A stretch of DNA of 64,000 nucleotides from Phragmites australis (Eukaryota > Streptophyta > Magnoliopsida > Poales > Poaceae): NCBI RefSeq assembly GCF_958298935.1, contig NC_084933.1, positions 4,323,001 through 4,387,000 on the forward strand. The letters run 5' to 3'. Below the pieces are notes generated by a model that saw only the letters and a list, made by a program, of their open reading frames with translations, searched no databases and was not told where the DNA came from. Position numbers and translations under genes: made by a program. The stretch's first letter is position 1, and every line of letters begins with the position of its first letter. Positions 42,401 through 54,479 of the stretch are shown here, in pieces.

Positions 42401-45400
42401 ATTACTTTCAGTCTGGGGTGAAGTGGATTCGACATTGCTTTCATGGACAATTGCAGATGTTACTTTGGCATTATCAGCATTATTTTCAGCTGAATATGTC
42501 GGTTCCTGACTTGTAGGCCCATCATCACTGAACTTTGAGTTATCATCAGTGCTAGGCATCTCCATGCCATTAACAGAAGAATAAGTGGACGAAAGTGAAA
42601 GAACAATTGCTTGAAACTCTTCAGGAACATCAACAACAACCCACGTCTCTTGGTCAAGAACTGCCTTGATTTTTGTCATCTTCAAAAGGACAATAAAAGT
42701 TTTTGTTTACAGAAACAAAATTGCAGAACTATCTTACTTTTTAGACAATTCAATTTAGCCAGTCATAGCTATAGTACTTTTTAGACAATTCATGATTCAC
42801 ACAATTTTAACGGCTAGAGATGATGCACTTCGTTAACCCTTGGTATCTTTGACTCCAACACTATTTTACTCTCAAAAGTATTTGATAGCAAAATTAATTT
42901 TTGCTTACATAGGAGTGCCATAAAAGAATTGCATGTTTGCGCTGTTTTCAATTTGATGGACAGCCAATCAGCTATAATTGAGGGAGAAAGTTGAGGGTTT
43001 ATATTCCTTCCAAAAGAGTGTTAATTCAAGTCTCAGACATAATAACCATCAATAGTTCAAATTGATGAAATTCGAAGAATAGAATTTTAACTTCTATAAT
43101 CAAATTGCAATATGGTAATACTGACCCGAACGCTATGTTGATAGTCGACAAATTGCTTTGATTGTTGCTGTAGGATTCCACGAATATTGTATACCAACCT
43201 TCCTCCAATCTACAAGAATAAGAGGCTAAGATAACATCATAACTTGCTTCTATGCAATTAATATGAATGAATTTGTGTATGTTTTTCAGACAGGAAAACA
43301 AATAACCTTTTCAGTAGCACCTATAAATTCTTCTGTTATATTATAGATCATCAAGAATTCCTGAAGCCTTAACTTGGGATGTAGAGCAGCACGCACACCT
43401 AGGAGTTTAGCCCATCGTCCATGGGCAGCATCACATGCAGCAAAAACTGCTTCAGCATTTTCTCTCAAGACATCAGCCCTGCACCAAATGCAAACGGTGA
43501 TGCACCATTTTGTATGATCCAATATAAATAGTTCAGATATACAATGCACAAAAGCTAGAGAGTGATTCGATGTGTTAATCTGTTACAAGAACTGACTTAC
43601 AGCAGTAACAAGACACCAGCAATAAACTTAGATTGCAATTCTGTATGGAATAGACAATACAGGACACTTACAGCTTAACTTACCGGACATTCTTTATTGA
43701 ATTAATAATGGACAAATCATTTGCTTTTCCTTGGATGAATGGGATCTTGGAAGTACTCCGTGAAAGAGTATTAGAGACCCGTGAAGAAACACCATTTTCA
43801 TTGTCTTGGGAAACATCAGAAATTGAGCCACCATGCTGTACCACAGGATTACTAACATCAACAATTAAGGTCCCATCAAGGTTTCCCATGATCCACTCAA
43901 CTATTCTTTTCACTTCAGCTGCTTGCACTAAATGTACCTGAAATTATGAAAGAATGTTGGTCCCATGATTTCTTTGGTTTTATTTTTTTACAAATGTATA
44001 ATAGAACCTAGTAGGGAGTTTTGCACTGGATATGCCCCATTTCATGTAAGGTATAATTGCCTTAAACAGTTGGTGCATGTTATAAATGCAAAGAAAACAA
44101 TTAGGACATAGGATATAGTGACAAATAGAAAGATTGTTCTAAGAAACCAAGTAAGCCAGGATAATAGCTAAAACGTGGTAAGGCTGATCAATCCAGACTT
44201 GAGCACTGACCACAAGAAGAGACAACTATTAAAATTAAACTTTACCCAGGATCTTCATTCTACAAAGAAAAATGTGGAATTCTTACTAACAATTATTACT
44301 TTACCTGTACTATCCTAAAAATGGCCGACAACAGTTGAACAAACCCTTCAGATGACAGACTTCGCAATTTGTTTGCTAAGGACTGGCCTCCAGCTGCAGT
44401 TCAGCAGTTATATGTTTAAGTTAAAAGGATATGGGAAATTTAACATAAGAAATAGAAAACTAAGAACAGAAATGTTGAAAGGGTGGAAAAAAAGACCATC
44501 AGAATCAGCAGCTCTGTCCCTAGTTACTGAATCAGAATCTATTGGTCTGGCAGTTAAAACTGGAAGCAAGTCTGCTACTGTGGCTTTGATTGAAGCTTTC
44601 ATAACAGTAATAAGTGTATCCCGGTAAATTCTAAGAACTGCAGGAAGTTTGTCCTGGAAAAAAAATGAACCATATCATTTGGTTTCCACATAAATATTGT
44701 CTATTCACTCATTGAGTATACAAATGTATATAGTATCTAGAAACAAGTAAACATGATGTCCCAATACTTAATTGTATGCACTTAAAGCGCTGTTCTAAAA
44801 AGCAACCTTGATGAGGTCTACCTTGAGATACAAGCACAGAAGTCACATTCAAGGTTTCGCAAACCAATTTAGCACACCTTGAAATGCTCTATAGCCTTTA
44901 TAGCGACCAGACAAAAAAAATGTTCTTCCATGTGGCTTCCAAGAAGACTCCTTTCATCCTTTTTTTCCACGAACGCGCACAAAAACTGCGAGTCATTGTA
45001 TTATAGGAGAAACTCCTCTCACCTTTGAAGTCCAAACATGTCACGACTGACAAACTTCTAGCAATATGTCCTCATATGAAACAATATATGGTACATTTGG
45101 TACTCAAATCATTCAGCTATCTGATTCTCTATAATTCATATTGCCTTATCAATATTTTTCTTTTTTCCAAACCATTAAACCACATTTAAGGATGTATAAT
45201 ACAACAGCGCTACAAGGTGGGGAAGCCACTTGCTAACCACTTTTTGTTAGTTAGAACGTTGACACAAAGGAGACCTTAAACATTCAAAAAGTGAACTTCC
45301 CTTTCTGCCCAAATAAACTTTGAGGATATATTATGTATATATGCCCTGTTTGGGAGGACTTAGTCTCTTGCAAGTTACAAATAACATATTCCAAGATGGG

Positions 45401-48400
45401 CATGTTTGGCTCATCGCCACAGTTTGCCAAACTTTATGTTGACAGGTCTGACCAGTTGTGCAGAGTGTTTGATTTGCTACCACACATCTGGCATGCTAAA
45501 CCTTTTCCTTAATTGGGCCCAAGCTGTCAGTGACTCGTTTACGTGCAAAATTTGCCACATTTACGGCGAACGTTTTGTCTGCCGCAATAGTGGTGTGCCA
45601 CAAAAAGGTGCGGCAGACTATGGGAGTGATCCAAACAGGAAACCAAATCTCAGTGTGACTTCCCAAAAAGAAAAAGAAAATCCAGGAAACAGATCTGATA
45701 GTTTGCCATATACAACGGAAAAGGCATTCTGTAAACAGAGTAATTCAAAAGCAGCAGCAAAGATATGCCTAGTGCGAAGTTTGAAGAAGTTGCATAAAAT
45801 GTTAAACAAGGACTCATTTGCAACTGCACCCTATACAAGCGGGTAACATAAGGTTAATTAGTGTAAGATAATGACAGAACTAACCGTTCTCAGCAGACAA
45901 ATAATGAGGGGGAGGAGTCGATCTCTGAGAATAAAACTTTCCTCCTCATCTATGTTTACCTGCAGTAAGATTGTGAACATTGAAAGAAGAGAACAAAAGG
46001 TGCTGAAAATCTGTAACTTACATAATGTAGCAGTTTAAAAGCGAAGCAATAATCTAAGGGTCTGTTTGGCAGGGTATCCCTAGCTCCACAAATTCAAGGA
46101 GCCGGAACTGGGGGTACACTAGGGGAGTTTGGGTGAGCTAATTTTTTTCATTTTAGACTAGAAATGGTCTAATGGAGGCTTAAACCACTTTATTTTAACA
46201 TACAAACCCCAGATCTAAAGTGGAGCTGGGAGCTGGAGCCCTGCCAAACATTTCGAGTTATGTGGTGAAGCATTTCAGACCATTCTTGTTAAAAAAAAAT
46301 AACTATTTCAGCTACTCAAGAGTAGTTCATTGCAAGTTCGGAAAGCATCACAAGTACTTGTAAATATCCATGGAAGTTATAGGATATGATAAATGGTGTA
46401 GTAATGAAATTTACTAAATCGTGTAACACCGCATAAAGTTTATTTGTTTCCACTGGACACATTTCAAAGACAAAAGTTTGGCCATTAATTCCAAGAGAAC
46501 TACAAATGAGCAAGAAAAGAAATGAAAAGAATTTAGTCTCAATACGAAGAGTCCCTAAATTGGTCACTTTGTTCCTTCCCTTGATTCAATTTTGCTTCAT
46601 CCAGTTTCTTCTTTTATAAAGCTCACAGGAAATGGGTTAAAAAAAAAAAAGATGCTACGATGTGAATCCTCTGTTTTGAAAAAAAAAATGTTAAAACAGT
46701 ATGAATGGAGACTCTATTCTGCAAAATCACTAAATCCAACATGAGTGTTCTCAACCAAAATTTTGTTGGACACAATACACAAACATAGTAACATACAACT
46801 TAGAGGATACAGGAAAAGTGTCAAACAGACTGCATACACCATGCATATCACTAGAAAATTTTGTGGCAAATACAAGATAGCAGTGCATCTGCATTCCACT
46901 AAAATCAGGCATTGATAGGCCAACTAAGAGCTATATGGAACTGTAAGATTAAAATGCACATACCTCATGCTCTGTCCCACTCAGTGGACTGGAAGACTTT
47001 CTTTTCACATTTGATAAAATCATTGCATCTATAGCTTTTCCATCAGGAACAGCAGCATGCACAAATTCTGCTGAAAGAATGCTACAAGAAATCAATATTA
47101 TCAAGTTAAACAGCAAGTTACCGATAGATATAAGATATATGTGAAGAATGTCACTATTCTAATGGCTAAATAGAGAGAAATTCAAAATAACAAGATCTTA
47201 GATGGTCCTAGATTGATAAGAATAGTGCAGTTTATTTTCCAGAAATAGGTGGGCATATGTTACACTTGCAGCGAAATGTAACCTCCCAAATCATTGCACT
47301 GCATACAAACCAGAATGCTTTATATCCTTGGTTTAATCGATGTACTTGAAAGAATAAAACTTTTATGCTGAGAAAAGGCCTAAATGGAATGCAATAAAAT
47401 TGGAATACATTCACACATAACCAATTTGTTAGATAATTAAGAAGCAATGCAGTCCCATTTTCCCTCGATAGATCCGACTGCTATGCAATAAGGCACCCAA
47501 ATCAATGGTTGATCTATTCAAAAGAAACAAGTTATATATGGCTCGGTATTATAGAGTGTAGACATGATGCACATATTAACAATGCTAAGCCTAGTCAATG
47601 ATCCAACATATTGAAGTTCCCTCAAATAAATCACAACACTGAGAAAGGATGGGATCCATTTTTCACATTGGAACGAAATGGTATTTAAAGCACAGATACT
47701 ACTTGGTTCCTTTTTAAAACCAGTCAGTTTATCTACACGGCTAGAGATTATTTCTCAAGTTTTCAATCAGAATCCAGTCATCCACAATGTATGTTAAAGG
47801 CCCAAAGCACACAAACGCCTATGTTTCCATGTCAAGAGTACTCATGCAAATACTCATGCGATCTAAAAGGCAGTCTTTGTGTTATAAGTGTGCATCCTGT
47901 TGAGTATCCGAATATATGATTAGTTCATTAGAAAATACCTGTTCACTGAATCTAGTGATGTTCCCAGCTGATCTCGAATATTTCGAAAGCAATAAAGCCC
48001 AGAAAGTTCATCAGTATCCTGATTGACAAGATGAAATGTTTATGGATCATCATAGTATAAGTTACATGTGTTGCATGTTTGAGGTAGCTGCAGTAAAAGA
48101 TGAAGTATTTGTAGGTGTATGGCAATTAAACTAAGAAATTTGATTCATTACAACACCTCATTGTTGATGTATCAACAGTACACTGTATCAGACCATACTA
48201 GACTTAGAGATCGGTAACTTACTAGCAAATTTTGCAAGTCATCAATGACATCAAGGGCACCAGCACAATCTGCTGCTACGACAAGCTGCAAATGTAGCAC
48301 AAGATTAACGAATGAAAGCATAGAACAAGGGGATAATAAAATAAAAGAATAAAAATAGGTTTGTTGCAAGAATTAAATATTTAGTACAAAACCATTTTTC

Positions 48401-50731
48401 TTTGTTACGGCCAAAGTCTAAATAGCTTCATTCCAGGAATGCCAGGAAGTCAACTCAGAAATTATATATAAGATCTCATATTCACGTACAGGTTTTTTGG
48501 CTGACATGGATGATAATGAAGTTCACTACCAGGAAATAATACCAACTTGTGCCATGGAGCCAGGAATGCCATGTGTGGTTACTATTTTAAACAGTGTTTC
48601 TAGGTGGCCATGCAGACAGACTTGACTCTAGGCCACTTCGCATTGAGAATCTGAGCAATACCCAGATCATGTCTTACAAGGCATATTACTCAACTTCCCC
48701 AAACAGAGCGAACATAACTTTTCAGTAACAACAACTTATGTATAAGGATGGCAATTGGACCCATGGGTCCGGGCCCCCAGCGGGTTCTTTGCTCGGTGGG
48801 TGCGGATCCAGGTCCAAATTCGCGCCCATGGGTCTAGTTGGATGGGGACCCGAGAAGGTATGGGTCAGTAGCGGGATTTAGAATGCACCCATGGGTGCCC
48901 ATCGGGCCCTTGAAATCATGTAGAGGCCTCAAAATATTCATCCCTTATAGCCCAACCCAACAAAAGAAACCCTATCTCTAGTCCACCACCACCCCCAGTC
49001 CATTCGGCGCTGCCACCTGTGGATCTGTCCAGGCCGACCTCCCCATCTGCACGAATTGACGCTCCCCTCTTCCGGCCTCCTGCCCTCCTCGGCAGCTTGG
49101 CTCCTCACCTTCTGCCCTCCTCAGCAACTCGCCCCTGCCGCAGCCAGCCTCCTCACCTTATCGCCCCTGACGCAGGACAGCTAACGGCCAACGATGGACG
49201 CAACATGTCAGCGCACAGCCGCACATGCACCAGGTGGTGACCATGTATGCGGCCAGGCACTGGGGCCCTTTGTTGCACTAGCAGTAACACATTAATGCAG
49301 CAGCAATGGGAGGCACCGTGGACGGCCACGGGCACCGACCAACGCCACAGCCGGCGCCTTCGCGCGCCAAGTTAGCGGATTTGTGGTTGTGGCGGAGGGG
49401 GTGGGAGCTGGGGAGGTTGGGGTTCAACCAGACGATGGCAGGACAACTCCGAAGCGGACACACAGGGCGGCTGAGCCGCCGAAGAGGAGAGCGCGAAACC
49501 GACACGTGACGCGACAATGTCAAACCCAACGGGCACCCAAAACCCGGAGGGCACAGCTGCAGATTTCTGCCCGTTAGCCATATCGGGTGCAGGTTATTGT
49601 TTGTGTTCCATGTTTCATTATGGGCGGGTTTTTGCTCCACCCGCCCTGAACCCGACCCATTGCCATCCCTACTGATGGATGGAACTTCACTTTTCTTTTC
49701 TTTGGTCGTTTGGGAGGAAGGGGGGGGGGGTAATGGTCCATCAATAACAGTTTATTTCATCTCTACATTTTTCTCATATAACAACTCAAAAATTTTCTCA
49801 TATAACAACTCAAAAATTATCACATTGTACTTCCATGTGAGGCTACATTTGTCATTTCACATTTTAATGGTCATATGTAGCGTGGTCCATATATCCCAAC
49901 CATTTCAGACAGATACATTACTGATCAACAAGCAAAATGCAACGCGGGCACATGTTGTCTGGTAAATGCACTCACCAGCTTGAGCGCAGCGAGTGCCTGG
50001 CTGACGTAGAGGATAACAGTGAGCTTCTGTTGCAGTGCGACAAGGTTGCCCCTCATCACATTGAGCTCCTGCACCTGCCGGGCGGCTCCTACAAGGTCCC
50101 CCGTGAGCACCCGGACTACCTCCCTGAGCTCGCGGATCCTCCCAACAGCCGTGACAATCTCCCCGTCGAGCCCACGCAGCCGGCCCTGCGCCTCGTAGAA
50201 GGAGTCCGACCGCAGCGCGATTTCCCGCACGAGGTGCGCCTCGACGACGTCGAGGTGCTGGCCGAGGCGCTCCTGCAGCCCGTCGTCGTGAAGCGGGCAG
50301 GCCGCGCTGAAGGTGGGCCCGTCCTCGAGCGCGAAGTCCTCCTTGAAGAAGAGCGCGGGGACCTCGCGGAGGCAGGCAGCGAGGCCGGAGGCGGCCGGAG
50401 CGCTGCCGTCCTCGGAAGAGGAGGCGGCGAGCTCAGCTTTAGCGTGGAGGCGGATATCGGCGAAGCGCGCGAAGGGGTCGGAGACGGCGGCGATGTAGGG
50501 CGCGAAGTCGGCGCGGGTGACCTCGCAGGGGTGGGCCGGCGGGGGAGGCGCGTCGGGGAGAGCGGCAGTGGGGGGCGGCCAGGGCAGCCAGGCGGCGGAG
50601 GGGAGCGGGTTGTTGAGGAGCGCGGTGATGGACTGCGGGACGCCGCCTGGGGGCCCAACGGAGGTGGGGGAGTCGGTGGAGGAGTTGTAGGAGGCGGTGG
50701 AGACGGTGCGGAGGGGCGGGCGCGACGCCAT
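39489..50731 (-). CDS. VPS54: VPS54, GARP complex subunit, complete 18-exon gene
   Basis: Exons: 49976-50731, 48223-48285, 47939-48018, 46964-47081, 45885-45959, 44497-44653, 44305-44393, 43684-43937, 43307-43478, 43126-43209, 42330-42679, 41842-41995, 41393-41474, 40980-41059, 40687-40848, 40321-40388, 39771-39851, 39489-39627. All junctions are GT-AG and the phases close, giving 987 residues (Arabidopsis VPS54 is recalled as about 1030). VPS54 is a subunit of the Golgi-associated retrograde protein tether that receives endosome-derived vesicles at the trans-Golgi. Recognised blocks include CLREVPALFFKEDFALEDG and an N-terminal coiled-coil region (about 150-250). Others are DCAGALDVIDDLQNLL, DVLRENAEAVFAACDAAHGRW and the Vps54 C-terminal domain (about 722-850: GGVGYHMVN, LILLKMLSEYVD, GAGAMQVSGLKSIT). 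The N-terminus is Ser/Pro-rich and very GC-rich. No stop or frameshift is seen. Confidence 0.95.
41109..41180. repeat. Stowaway-like MITE end in a VPS54 intron
   Basis: CTCCCTCCGTTTCATAATATATGTC is a familiar Stowaway terminus of grasses. No matching right end with TA was found, so this is probably a truncated copy lying between exons 13 and 14. Confidence 0.5.
45342..45640. mobile_element. Possible MITE in VPS54 intron 5
   Basis: CCCTGTTTGGGAGGACTTAG near 45342 and the inverted CCTGTTTGGATCACTCCC near 45640 suggest an inverted-repeat unit. Similarity is weak and no target duplication was established. Confidence 0.3.
46058..46250. mobile_element. PIF/Tourist- or hAT-like MITE in VPS54 intron 4
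   Basis: A 193-bp unit beginning GGGTCTGTTTGGCAGGG and ending …GAGCCCTGCCAAACA, so the ends are inverted copies of TGTTTGGCAGGG. The motif is common in short grass MITEs. The target duplication is not clear. Confidence 0.6.
48743..49671. mobile_element. Non-autonomous hAT-type element in VPS54 intron 1
   Basis: A 929-bp unit with ends TAAGGATGGCAATTGG and, inverted, TAGGGATGGCAATGGG. The 8-bp flanks CTTATGTA (48735-48742) and CTGATGGA (49672-49679) agree at six of eight positions. The inner ends carry repeated CCATGGGT/ACCCATGGG and GGGTCGGGTTCAGG motifs. The interior is unusually GC-rich, with short overlapping frames on both strands but no transposase. Confidence 0.7.
49770..49817. repeat. 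23-bp direct tandem repeat, two copies
   Basis: TCTCATATAACAACTCAAAAATT occurs twice in succession inside VPS54 intron 1, differing at most at the boundary. It is a replication-slippage type duplication. Confidence 0.8.
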
Positions 50732-51499
50732 CGCGGCGGCGGTAGTGTCAGCGTAGAGAGGGCGGAGGCATGGAGAGATCGGGATCTGGGAGGCGCGGCA
50801 GCGAAGCCAAGCTCGAGTGCGATGTCAGATCTGGCGGTCAGGTGGCAAGAGGAAGGGGAGAAGAGAGGGAGGGGAAGTAGATTGTTTGCCTCCTTCCTTT
50901 CGTTTCTCTCGGACTCTTCTTGCTTTACAAATTTTCGTCAAACTAATCGATACATGTTTAAATTTGATTTTTTTATTTTTCTTTCTAAAAACATTATAAT
51001 GCAGTTCCCTATCTCTGAATCTTTTAACTACAACAGAAAATAGCAAGAAAATTTAGAGAATTGCTAAGAGTGGACTAGGATAAACCTGTAATTCTTCTCT
51101 AGCCCCTTTTACCTACTTCCTACCCAATCTCATATCGGATTCCTTTGCGATCTAATCAAAAGTATCAAAACTAATAAGAGTCTTGAAATGATGATATAGG
51201 AAGGTAAAGGTCCTTGTGGCTGAGTGGTTCCCCCTCCCCCCCAAAAAAACCTGATTCCAAGTAGATCTTGCACTCAAAAGGCATAAAGTTCCAATCGTTG
51301 GCTTTTGAGTTAATGAGAGACGCAATAAAATTCTAGAATATAAAATGGTTAAACTCATCATATGTTTATTGGAGCAGTCATTAAGGAAGGTAATTGTTGG
51401 TGCAATCGAGCGGTGTGCCGCCATAAAATCCCTAAGTTTGAGTGCTTGAGTTTGATTTAGTGAAAAATCATTGTAAAATCCATGAATCTGAAAGATTAA
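50732..51499. other. Upstream region of VPS54
   Basis: The first 150 bp above the start codon are GC-rich and likely 5' UTR. Beyond about 50930 the sequence becomes AT-rich. No other gene is seen, and no TATA box can be chosen with confidence. Confidence 0.45.
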
Positions 51500-52027
51500 G
51501 GTCCTATTTAGGAACTTTTTTCTAAGGAGCTTTTTTATAAGCTTTCTTTTTGAGAAACTGCTGTCCGGTGAATCGGTTGTTTGGAAAAGCTAGCTGTTTG
51601 GCAACTCTAATTTTTTGAGTGAGATTGTTCTATCATGAGCGTTTAATGACTATTATACCTATGTATCGTATGAACTTATCTGGCATCTAAATAATAATCG
51701 TATATATGGTATTATTTTTATTAAATAATAGCGATGAGAGGGGCGTCGGGAGAGGAACGGTGTGAATGAGAGAGAGGGGCGTCAGGAGAGGAATGGTAGA
51801 AGGGGTAAGTGAGTGGCAATTACGAGTAATTACCCCTGAATTGTAGGAGGACTTTCAAAATTACAATACAGCTACCACAGAAGCATGTTCATGGTCGATT
51901 ATGCATTTGTGTGTATAGAGGGGCGTCGGACAAAATCGCGTCCACTCTGGGAAGAATCGTTTTGTTTGGCATCCTTCCGCTGCTTATTTCCACGATAAGC
52001 TGACCAGAAGCAATTCCAATTGGGGCC
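51500..52027. mobile_element. Possible non-autonomous DNA element upstream of VPS54
   Basis: The left end GGTCCTATTTAGGAAC and the inverted right end GGCCCCAATTGGAATTGC are partly related. GCTTTTTTATAAGC near the left resembles inner repeats of PIF/hAT MITEs. A block GAGAGGGGCGTC(G/A)GGAGAGGAA is repeated inside. Boundaries and superfamily are uncertain. Confidence 0.35.
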
Positions 52028-53879
52028 AAAGACTAGGTTGCCGATAGACTTAGCTATTAGGCTTAAGGTGAGGGACATATTGATATATCCTTACCCAATA
52101 GAAATTTGATTAAGTGTATTTTCCTATTCGTTCGGAGCTAAAATAACTAAATGATGTGAAGAACAAGGGAGCCACAAGAATATTTGGTTTGAGGATATCT
52201 TTGGAATTACATTGTTAGTGTGAGATGATGAAGATACAAAGAGGACTTTCTAGCCTTGAATATTAAAGAGGATAGAGAAGCTCATGATTAAGATGACATA
52301 ACGGTGGAGGAATTACTTGAAACCAGTACGATACCTATTACTAATAATGGAGGTCCTTTAGCACTTGCGTATTCTCCTTCTAGCTTCAATTGGTGGGTGT
52401 AAGATTATCTTTGGTAGATCTCTAGCTCTTAACTTCATGTCAGATCTTGTATTTATAGTTTAAGATAAAATAGTTTAAATCTCTATTTTTAAACTAAAAT
52501 AGAAATAAAATGACTCACTCAAACATCTTCGGTACACCTACAGCTCCAGCTCTATGAATTTCTGGAGCAAGGAATACCTAGCTCCAAGAATTTTTGAAGC
52601 TTACTATAGAATATGTCATAAATAGCGCATTATCAGCGCCGTTAAGCAAAAACCGTCACTGAAAATATATCATTATCGGTTCTTAACCAAGCCACGTCCG
52701 AACAGTGATCGAGCCATTAGAATCGGCATTGAAACTGAGTATTAGTGTCGGTTCAAATTATAAACCAGCATTGAAATCACCGGACCTGAATTTTTAATAA
52801 ACTTTGATTTTAGCTCGTGGCTCAGGTCGAGCTCCTCTCTGTTTCTCTGTCCCTTATCTCTTCACTCCCGCATGCACCAGCTCAATCTCTCTCTCTCTTT
52901 CTCTCTCCCTTATTTCTTCACGCCCGCACTCACTGGCCTCCTCCTCCCAGCCTCGCTCACTGACCCCCCCCCCTCTCTCCCCCCTCACCAGCCTCCCTCA
53001 TCGGCCTCTCTCTCCCCTCACTGGCCTCCTCACAGCCTCCCCCACCAGCAAACTCCACCCCTTGCAAGATCCACAGCAGGATCCGGTGGATTCGGCCATG
53101 GATCTCGCTGGGTCGGAGATCCATGATGACCGTGCCTAAGTCAAGCTCCTCGGAGCTGGCCTAGGCCACTACCGCACCCGCCGACTCGCCGTTACAACAG
53201 AAGATGAGGCACATTAGGGAGGATCCCTGTTGTGGGCCCTCCTCCCACATAGGGATGACGGTGCCCTCCTCCGGCACGGTGAGGGCGATTGCTTGGTCCA
53301 CCTCCTCAGCACAATCCACCGCTACCTTAGGCAGTAGCAGAGAGAGGTCTACATGGCAGCGCACTGGCGCTGGGGCCACGAGGAGGCAACCTCCTGGGGC
53401 GACGAGTTCGAGGGTGCAGAGCACGCAGGGGAGTGGTGGCCCTGGGAGAGGACTGGTCTGAGGGCGACGGGTCCGAGAGCGCGATGGGACCAAGGACAGC
53501 GGCTCCAAGGGTGGCTCATGGTCGATGTCAAGAAGACGGTGGCGACGGCCTTCGTGCTCTGTGTTGTGTGTTGTGTGCTGTGTGTTGTGGTAGCAGCCTT
53601 CGTGCCACCACGTTTTCTTGTCCAAGACGGAGCAAGGCAAGCTGTGACGCGCTCAACCACTGCTATCGTGCCACAGCTCGGGCTTATCGATGTAAAGAAT
53701 AGGGGTCCCCTGTTCTGTGGGCCCACACTAGCAAAGGCCCGTTGGTAGTAGATATTATCAAAAGCTAACTCCGGCAAGCACGTTTGGCAGGGCGTGCGCG
53801 ACCAATCGCCTGATCGCTAAAGGAAACCATTGCTGGTCATGGTGCATGTATTCACCTAACCAATCTAATCTTATTTATT
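52028..53879. other. Repeat-rich region with GC-rich centre, no gene supported
   Basis: At 52630-52790 motifs such as AAACCGTCACTGAAA, TTATCGGTTCTTAACCAAG and TCGGTTCAAATTATAAACCAGCA resemble subterminal repeats of CACTA elements. A (CT)n tract (about 52887-52912), a C-rich run and a GC-rich block (53080-53750) with overlapping frames on both strands follow. TGTGTTGTG repeats lie near 53560-53595. The frames lack family motifs. This may be a CACTA remnant carrying captured or low-complexity DNA. Confidence 0.35.
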
Positions 53880-54417
53880 GCTACCTACTCAAGTATTTTT
53901 CTTCCCCAAACACCTCCTTTCGACGAGCGAAATCGTGGCCAGTGTAGTGGTGCAGTGTCCCATCCCGTAGCTATTAATGCTACGAGACGGCCCTACGTGC
54001 GGGTGCGATGGTCTCGCAAGTGGGCGTGACGACATGCGGCTGATGGGACAGAACAACCAGGTGGACCGAGCATGCACATTCTCTTTAATGATGGTCTTGT
54101 AGTAGGGGTTTTCGGTAGGAATGGGTCTGCCATACTTCTTGCATGTATTGTTCGTATATAAGCCTCTCCTCCTACTATACAAAGGAGAAAGGATCAGGCT
54201 TGTAAGGAACAAAATTCTTTATGTAACCAAGTTAATCCCCATCATAAGAAAATACACAAGACATAGAGTTGTTATCTCATAAGAAGCCTAAACCTGGATA
54301 ACCCCTTGTGCTCTTGCGTTCATCATCTATACATAAACACACACCCGTAGGAAATGTTGATCACGCTCCCGTGAACCAGTCTACCCTGAACGCATTGTTA
54401 GGGATTAACCCTCGACA
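53880..54417 (+). repeat. 5' LTR of the gypsy element (left edge uncertain)
   Basis: The right edge is clear: …CCCTCGACA followed by the primer site at 54418. A TATA-like GTATATAAGCC occurs at about 54154. The left edge could not be fixed because no TGTCGA-like start was found, so the LTR may be truncated. Confidence 0.6.
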
Positions 54418-54440
54418 GTTGGCATGTTAGGCAGGGGGCA
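54418..54440 (+). other. Decayed gypsy primer-binding site
   Basis: GTTGGCATGTTAGGCAGGGG aligns with the GTTGGCGCGCCAGGTAGGGG form I recall from grass Tat elements. Most differences are CG-to-CA/TG or C-to-T changes, as expected from methylcytosine deamination. Confidence 0.55.
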
Positions 54441-54479
54441 TATTTTCGCATTTCGGTAAGTGTCGATAACCTGATTGAC

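Noticed and set aside
50116..50658. Minus-strand 180-codon frame inside VPS54 exon 1
   Set aside because: Same strand but different frame from VPS54. It is a low-complexity Ser/Pro/Arg product, explained by composition.
49937..51043. Long plus-strand open frame (368 codons) overlapping VPS54 exon 1
   Set aside because: It is exactly antisense to the GC-rich first exon of VPS54. Codons complementary to Ala/Pro/Arg-rich coding sequence rarely give stops. It has no motif and runs out into AT-rich DNA.
53161..53777. Several frames over 100 codons on both strands at 53.1-53.8 kb
   Set aside because: They overlap each other in a GC-rich low-complexity block and share no family motif. The TGTGTTGTG repeats create apparent His/Thr repeats.
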